From Nitriliruptoraceae bacterium (lineage in GTDB: Bacteria; Actinomycetota; Nitriliruptoria; Nitriliruptorales; Nitriliruptoraceae): 43,018 bases of DNA. Made by a program: the position numbers and the translations under genes. Location of the stretch: NCBI GenBank assembly GCA_020832455.1, contig JAFIEQ010000018.1, positions 1 through 43,018 on the forward strand. Direction: 5' to 3'. Below the pieces are notes generated by a model that saw nothing but the letters and a program-made list of their open reading frames with translations, had not been told where the DNA came from and made no database searches. This document shows, piece by piece, positions 40,521 to 43,018 of this stretch. Every line of letters begins with the position of its first letter. Position 1 is the stretch's first letter.

Positions 40521-40892
40521 GTGGCCATCCCGCGCGACCTGGTCCGTGAGGTCCGCCGGCTCGACGAGTTCGAACTGCGTCGCCTGCTCATCCTCGTCCG
40601 GGGCCTGCTCCTGGAGGTCGACGGGCCACCGACGCCGGGCGAGCTGGGCCTGCCGCCGACCCTGACCTACCGCCAGGAGGAGGTTCGCTGCGGCAAACCG
40701 ACCTGCCGGTCCTGCCCGCATGGGCCCTACTGGTACGCCTACTGGCGGGAGGACGGCCGGGTGCGCAAGCGCTACATCGGTCGGCAGCTGCCGGGTGAGC
40801 CGCTCGAACAGGTCGAGCCCGACGTCGGGGTGCCGCCGTCGTCCGGCGGCGACGTCCCGCCGAGCCGGTCGGCCGAGCAGGAGCGATCGTGA
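40521..40892 (+). CDS. DUF6788 family protein
   Basis: The GTG start at 40521 has AGGAGG 4 bases upstream. The 123-residue protein starts with an amphipathic helix (LVREVRRLDEFELRRLLILVRGLL) and then has the DUF6788 pattern VRCGKPTCRSCPHGPYWYAYWR, with three closely spaced Cys and a His that could bind zinc, followed by RKRYIGRQLP. The C-terminus is disordered. The fold resembles parts of transposon-associated and DNA-binding proteins of unknown function, but no activity is established. It overlaps the phosphomannomutase start by GTGA, so both are translated together, an unexpected pairing for a regulator-like protein. Confidence 0.8.
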   Translation: MAIPRDLVREVRRLDEFELRRLLILVRGLLLEVDGPPTPGELGLPPTLTYRQEEVRCGKPTCRSCPHGPYWYAYWREDGRVRKRYIGRQLPGEPLEQVEPDVGVPPSSGGDVPPSRSAEQERS

Positions 40893-42334
40893 CCGATCGT
40901 GAGCCGGCAGCCGTCGGCGAGGCGGGGTTGCGACGGGCGGTCAAGGCGTACGACGTCCGGGGCCGGGTGGGCGTCGATGTCGATGCGCGGACGTTCCGGG
41001 CCCTGGGGGTCGCCATCGCCGACGAACTCGTCGGCGCGGACCGGGTGTTGCTCATCGGCCGGGACATGCGGACCTCGTCCGCGGTGCTGGCCCGGGCGCT
41101 GGCCGCCGGTGCACGCGCCGGAGGCTGCGAGGTCGTCGACCTCGGCCTCGCCTCCACGGACCTGGTCACCTGGGCGTCGGGGGAGTTGCAGGCGGCCAGC
41201 GTGGTCGTCACCGCCAGTCACAACCCCGGGCACGACAACGGGTGCAAGCTGACCGGACCCGGTGCGCGCCCCGTGTCCTTCACGACCGGCCTCGAGGCCA
41301 TCCGCGACCGTGCCATCGCGGCCCTGGCGGCCTCCGGGGACGAGCCGCTCCCCGCGGAGTCGGCGGCCATCGGGGACCGCCGACTCGATCTCACGGCCCG
41401 GTTCGCGGCCCACGTGCGCTCGTTCGCGGTGCTCCCGCAGGATCGTCCGCTCCGTGTCGCGGTCGATGGCGGCAACGGCATGGTCGGCGCCATCTGGCCG
41501 GCGGTGGTGGCGGGGCTCCCGATCGAGACGACGCCGCTCTACCTCGACCTCGACGGGACGTTCCCCAACCACCCGGCCAACCCGTTGGATCCGGCCAACC
41601 TGGTGGATCTACAGACGGTGGTCCGCGACGGTGGCCACGATCTCGGGCTGGCGTTCGACGGCGACGCCGATCGGGTCTTCGCGGTGGACGAGCAGGGGAC
41701 GGCCGTGTCGGCCTCGCTGATCGGCGCCATCATCGCCGAGCGGCTCCTGGACCGCCACCCCGGCGCCACGGTGCTGCACAACGCGATCTGCTCGCGGGTC
41801 GTGGCGGAGACCGTGCGGGCGGCGGGCGGGGTCGCGGAGCGCACCCCCGTGGGTCACTCGCTGATCAAGGCCCGCATGGCGAGCACGGGTGCCATCTTCG
41901 CGGTGGAGCACTCGGGGCACTTCTACTTCCGGGACAACCACCGCGCGGACTCCGGCATCATCGCCGCGCTGCTGCTGCTGGAGGCGGTCGCCCGTTCGGG
42001 TCGGCCGCTGTCGGAGGTGGTCGCGCCCTACGACCGCACCGTCACCTCCGGCGAGCTGAGCGTCCGGGTCGATGACGTCGAGGGCGCGCTCGCCCGGGTC
42101 CGCGAGGTCTTCGACGGACGGGCCAGCATCGACGGGCTCGACGGGGTGACCATCCGGTGTCCGGACGGGACCTGGGCCAACGTCCGGGCGTCGAACACCG
42201 AGGCGTTGCTGCGCTGCAACGTGGAGGCCGACGACCTCCCGCGTATGCAGACCCTGCGCGACGAGTTGCTCGGTACCGTGACCGGGGCACGGACCGACGG
42301 TCCGGGCGGAGGAGGATCCCGTGGCGCTCGATGA
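40889..42334 (+). CDS. manB: Phosphomannomutase/phosphoglucomutase
   Basis: The 481-residue enzyme interconverts sugar-6- and sugar-1-phosphate, supplying mannose-1-phosphate for GDP-mannose. All four family loops are visible: the phosphoserine loop TASHNP (Ser110), the metal loop DGDADR (257-262), the sugar-binding VEHSGHFYF and the phosphate-binding RASNTEALLR. The start overlaps the DUF6788 stop as GTGA. It is part of the block shared with M. tuberculosis (Rv3257c) and likely works with the nucleotidyltransferase encoded at 21.3 kb. A mannose- versus glucose-specific role cannot be separated by sequence alone. The small Trm112-like gene overlaps its end by 14 bases. Confidence 0.95.
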   Translation: MTDREPAAVGEAGLRRAVKAYDVRGRVGVDVDARTFRALGVAIADELVGADRVLLIGRDMRTSSAVLARALAAGARAGGCEVVDLGLASTDLVTWASGELQAASVVVTASHNPGHDNGCKLTGPGARPVSFTTGLEAIRDRAIAALAASGDEPLPAESAAIGDRRLDLTARFAAHVRSFAVLPQDRPLRVAVDGGNGMVGAIWPAVVAGLPIETTPLYLDLDGTFPNHPANPLDPANLVDLQTVVRDGGHDLGLAFDGDADRVFAVDEQGTAVSASLIGAIIAERLLDRHPGATVLHNAICSRVVAETVRAAGGVAERTPVGHSLIKARMASTGAIFAVEHSGHFYFRDNHRADSGIIAALLLLEAVARSGRPLSEVVAPYDRTVTSGELSVRVDDVEGALARVREVFDGRASIDGLDGVTIRCPDGTWANVRASNTEALLRCNVEADDLPRMQTLRDELLGTVTGARTDGPGGGGSRGAR

Positions 42335-42491
42335 CCGGTTGCTCGACATCCTGGTGTGCCCGGCCTGTCGCGGCGCGGTCGAACACAAGGACCGTCGGCA
42401 CGTGATCCTGTGCACCGAGTGTGGGCGGCGCTACCCGGTCCGCGAGGGCATCCCGGTCATGCTCGTCGAGGAAGCGACACCGCCGAGGTAG
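42321..42491 (+). CDS. Trm112-like small zinc-binding protein
   Basis: This 56-residue gene is too short for the ORF track. The GTG at 42321 follows GGAGGAGG closely and the frame ends with TAG at 42491. The product, beginning ALDDRLLDILVCPACRG, has two CxxC pairs (CPAC and CTEC) and the family ending GRRYPVREGIPVMLVEEA. This is the UPF0434/Trm112 family; eukaryotic and archaeal Trm112 activates methyltransferases, and bacterial members are less well understood. Its first 14 bases overlap the end of manB in another frame, so the two genes are coupled. Confidence 0.9.
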   Translation: MALDDRLLDILVCPACRGAVEHKDRRHVILCTECGRRYPVREGIPVMLVEEATPPR

Positions 42492-42518
42492 CACGCCCTC
42501 GTCCGCACCGCGGCCACG

Positions 42519-42534
42519 GCCGCCCCGGGGCGGC
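42519..42534 (+). terminator. 16-bp palindrome after the Trm112-like gene
   Basis: GCCGCCCC is followed directly by GGGGCGGC, 27 bases after the stop. It is short and has no T tract. Confidence 0.4.
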
Positions 42535-42597
42535 GAGGTCCACAGGCTGAGGTCACGTGCCTGACCGCGGACCGCGCGGTCGTGCTCGACTGCGCGG

Positions 42598-43018
42598 ATG
42601 GACCCCGTCGCGTTGCTCGCCCCGAGTCGCTGCCTGGCGTGTGGTGCCCGGGGTGCCGTGCCGTTCTGCGCGCCGTGCGGTGCGCGACTCCCGATCCTGC
42701 ACCGCGGCTGTGACCGCTGCGCCGCCCCACGCGGCGCCGCCCACGCCTGTTGGCCACCCGATGCTCCCGTCGACGCGACCATCGCCGTCTACGACTACCG
42801 CGGTCCGGTGTCGGCCGGCATCGCGGCCGCGAAGCTGCGTGGCGCGCGGGCGTCCTGGCCGCTGCTCGGGGCCCCGCTGGCGCAGGCCGTGCTGGCGCGC
42901 GAGCCCGATCTGGACGTCGTGACCTGGGTCACCACGCCCCGGCCGCGGGTGCGGCAACGCGGCGTCGATCACGCCCAGGTCCTCGGGCGGCCGGGGGGGG
43001 CGGCCGGGGGGGGGGGCC
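42598..43018 (+). CDS. ComF family phosphoribosyltransferase-like protein, 3' truncated
   Basis: This frame is absent from the ORF track because it runs off the window without a stop. From the ATG at 42598 it reads MDPVALLAPSRCLACGARGA, with Cys pairs CLAC, CAPC and CDRC plus a fourth Cys: the zinc-ribbon start of ComF/GntX proteins. The next parts, VYDYRGPVSAGIAAAKLRG and VVTWVTTPRPRVRQRGVDHA, match the family strand and loop before the phosphoribosyltransferase core. The PRPP-binding motif would lie beyond the edge. ComF proteins take part in DNA uptake in some bacteria, but many relatives have unknown roles. The last 30 or so bases are a G-rich contig end and are unreliable. No clear ribosome-binding site is visible. 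Confidence 0.82.
   Translation, partial: MDPVALLAPSRCLACGARGAVPFCAPCGARLPILHRGCDRCAAPRGAAHACWPPDAPVDATIAVYDYRGPVSAGIAAAKLRGARASWPLLGAPLAQAVLAREPDLDVVTWVTTPRPRVRQRGVDHAQVLGRPGGAAGGGG
42990..43018. other. G-rich contig end
   Basis: Runs of eight or more Gs broken by C or CC fill the last bases; the left edge (1-5) is also a G run. Both look like places where an assembly stopped, and the sequence there should not be trusted. Confidence 0.5.

Noticed and set aside
1-43018. CRISPR arrays, tRNA/rRNA genes, insertion sequences, prophage
   Set aside because: No repeat-spacer pattern, cloverleaf-like sequence, transposase or phage protein was seen. The tandem repeats found are short and local.

Overview
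The window reads as one contig from a high-GC actinobacterium. Base composition is very GC-rich and many starts are GTG. Actinobacterial hallmarks are present: a WhiB regulator, an acyl-CoA carboxylase epsilon subunit, a fused CofG-CofH protein (FbiC), a CofE-nitroreductase fusion (FbiB), and DUF3499, DUF5719, TIGR03089 and LCP proteins. The species cannot be named from the sequence. Both ends run into G-rich low-complexity sequence and both terminal genes are cut, so these look like assembly ends. I found no tRNA, rRNA, CRISPR array, insertion sequence or phage gene.

Layout: (1) 1-6.9 kb: two cupredoxin-like proteins; a leftward acyl-CoA carboxylase operon (beta, epsilon, small membrane protein); biotin ligase; an acyl-CoA dehydrogenase; two small unknown genes. 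(2) 6.98-12.1 kb: a leftward module with a histidine kinase and NarL-type regulator followed by an ABC transporter (two membrane subunits, one ATPase) and an anchored extracytoplasmic protein. (3) 12.1-16.6 kb: an internally duplicated MgtE-like transporter with an equally duplicated PhoU/TrkA_C partner, and a long acyl-CoA dehydrogenase. (4) 16.7-25.9 kb: cell-surface polysaccharide genes: TIGR03089, a degenerate LCP protein, a complete LCP ligase, a WbbL-like glycosyltransferase, a sugar-1-phosphate nucleotidyltransferase, the Wzm/Wzt exporter and another glycosyltransferase. (5) 25.9-32.1 kb: a DUF3105 protein and coenzyme F420 genes fbiB, cofD and fbiC. (6) 32.1-43 kb: a SigK-like ECF sigma factor, WhiB, a 1063-residue glycosyltransferase/membrane protein with a DUF5719 partner, a metallopeptidase-family protein, DUF3499, DUF6788, phosphomannomutase, Trm112-like and the start of ComF.

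The gene set matches, with insertions, the Mycobacterium tuberculosis block around Rv3257c-Rv3281 (manB, DUF3499, Rv3259, whiB2, fbiA, fbiB, GDP-mannose pyrophosphorylase, wbbL1, LCP, TIGR03089, fadE25, birA, accD5, accE5). The likely theme is supply, assembly and export of envelope polysaccharide, together with biotin-dependent carboxylation and F420 synthesis. Tight coupling is common: at least ten gene pairs overlap by ATGA or GTGA.

Items most worth checking: the Wzt ATPase and its C-terminal domain lie in different frames joined at a run of five Cs; a repeated palindrome lies in front of the sigma factor; the kinase operon and ABC operon share a 13-bp motif; four genes have a TANNNT box 6-7 bases before ATG, suggesting leaderless mRNAs; and a catalytically degenerate LCP protein sits next to an intact one.
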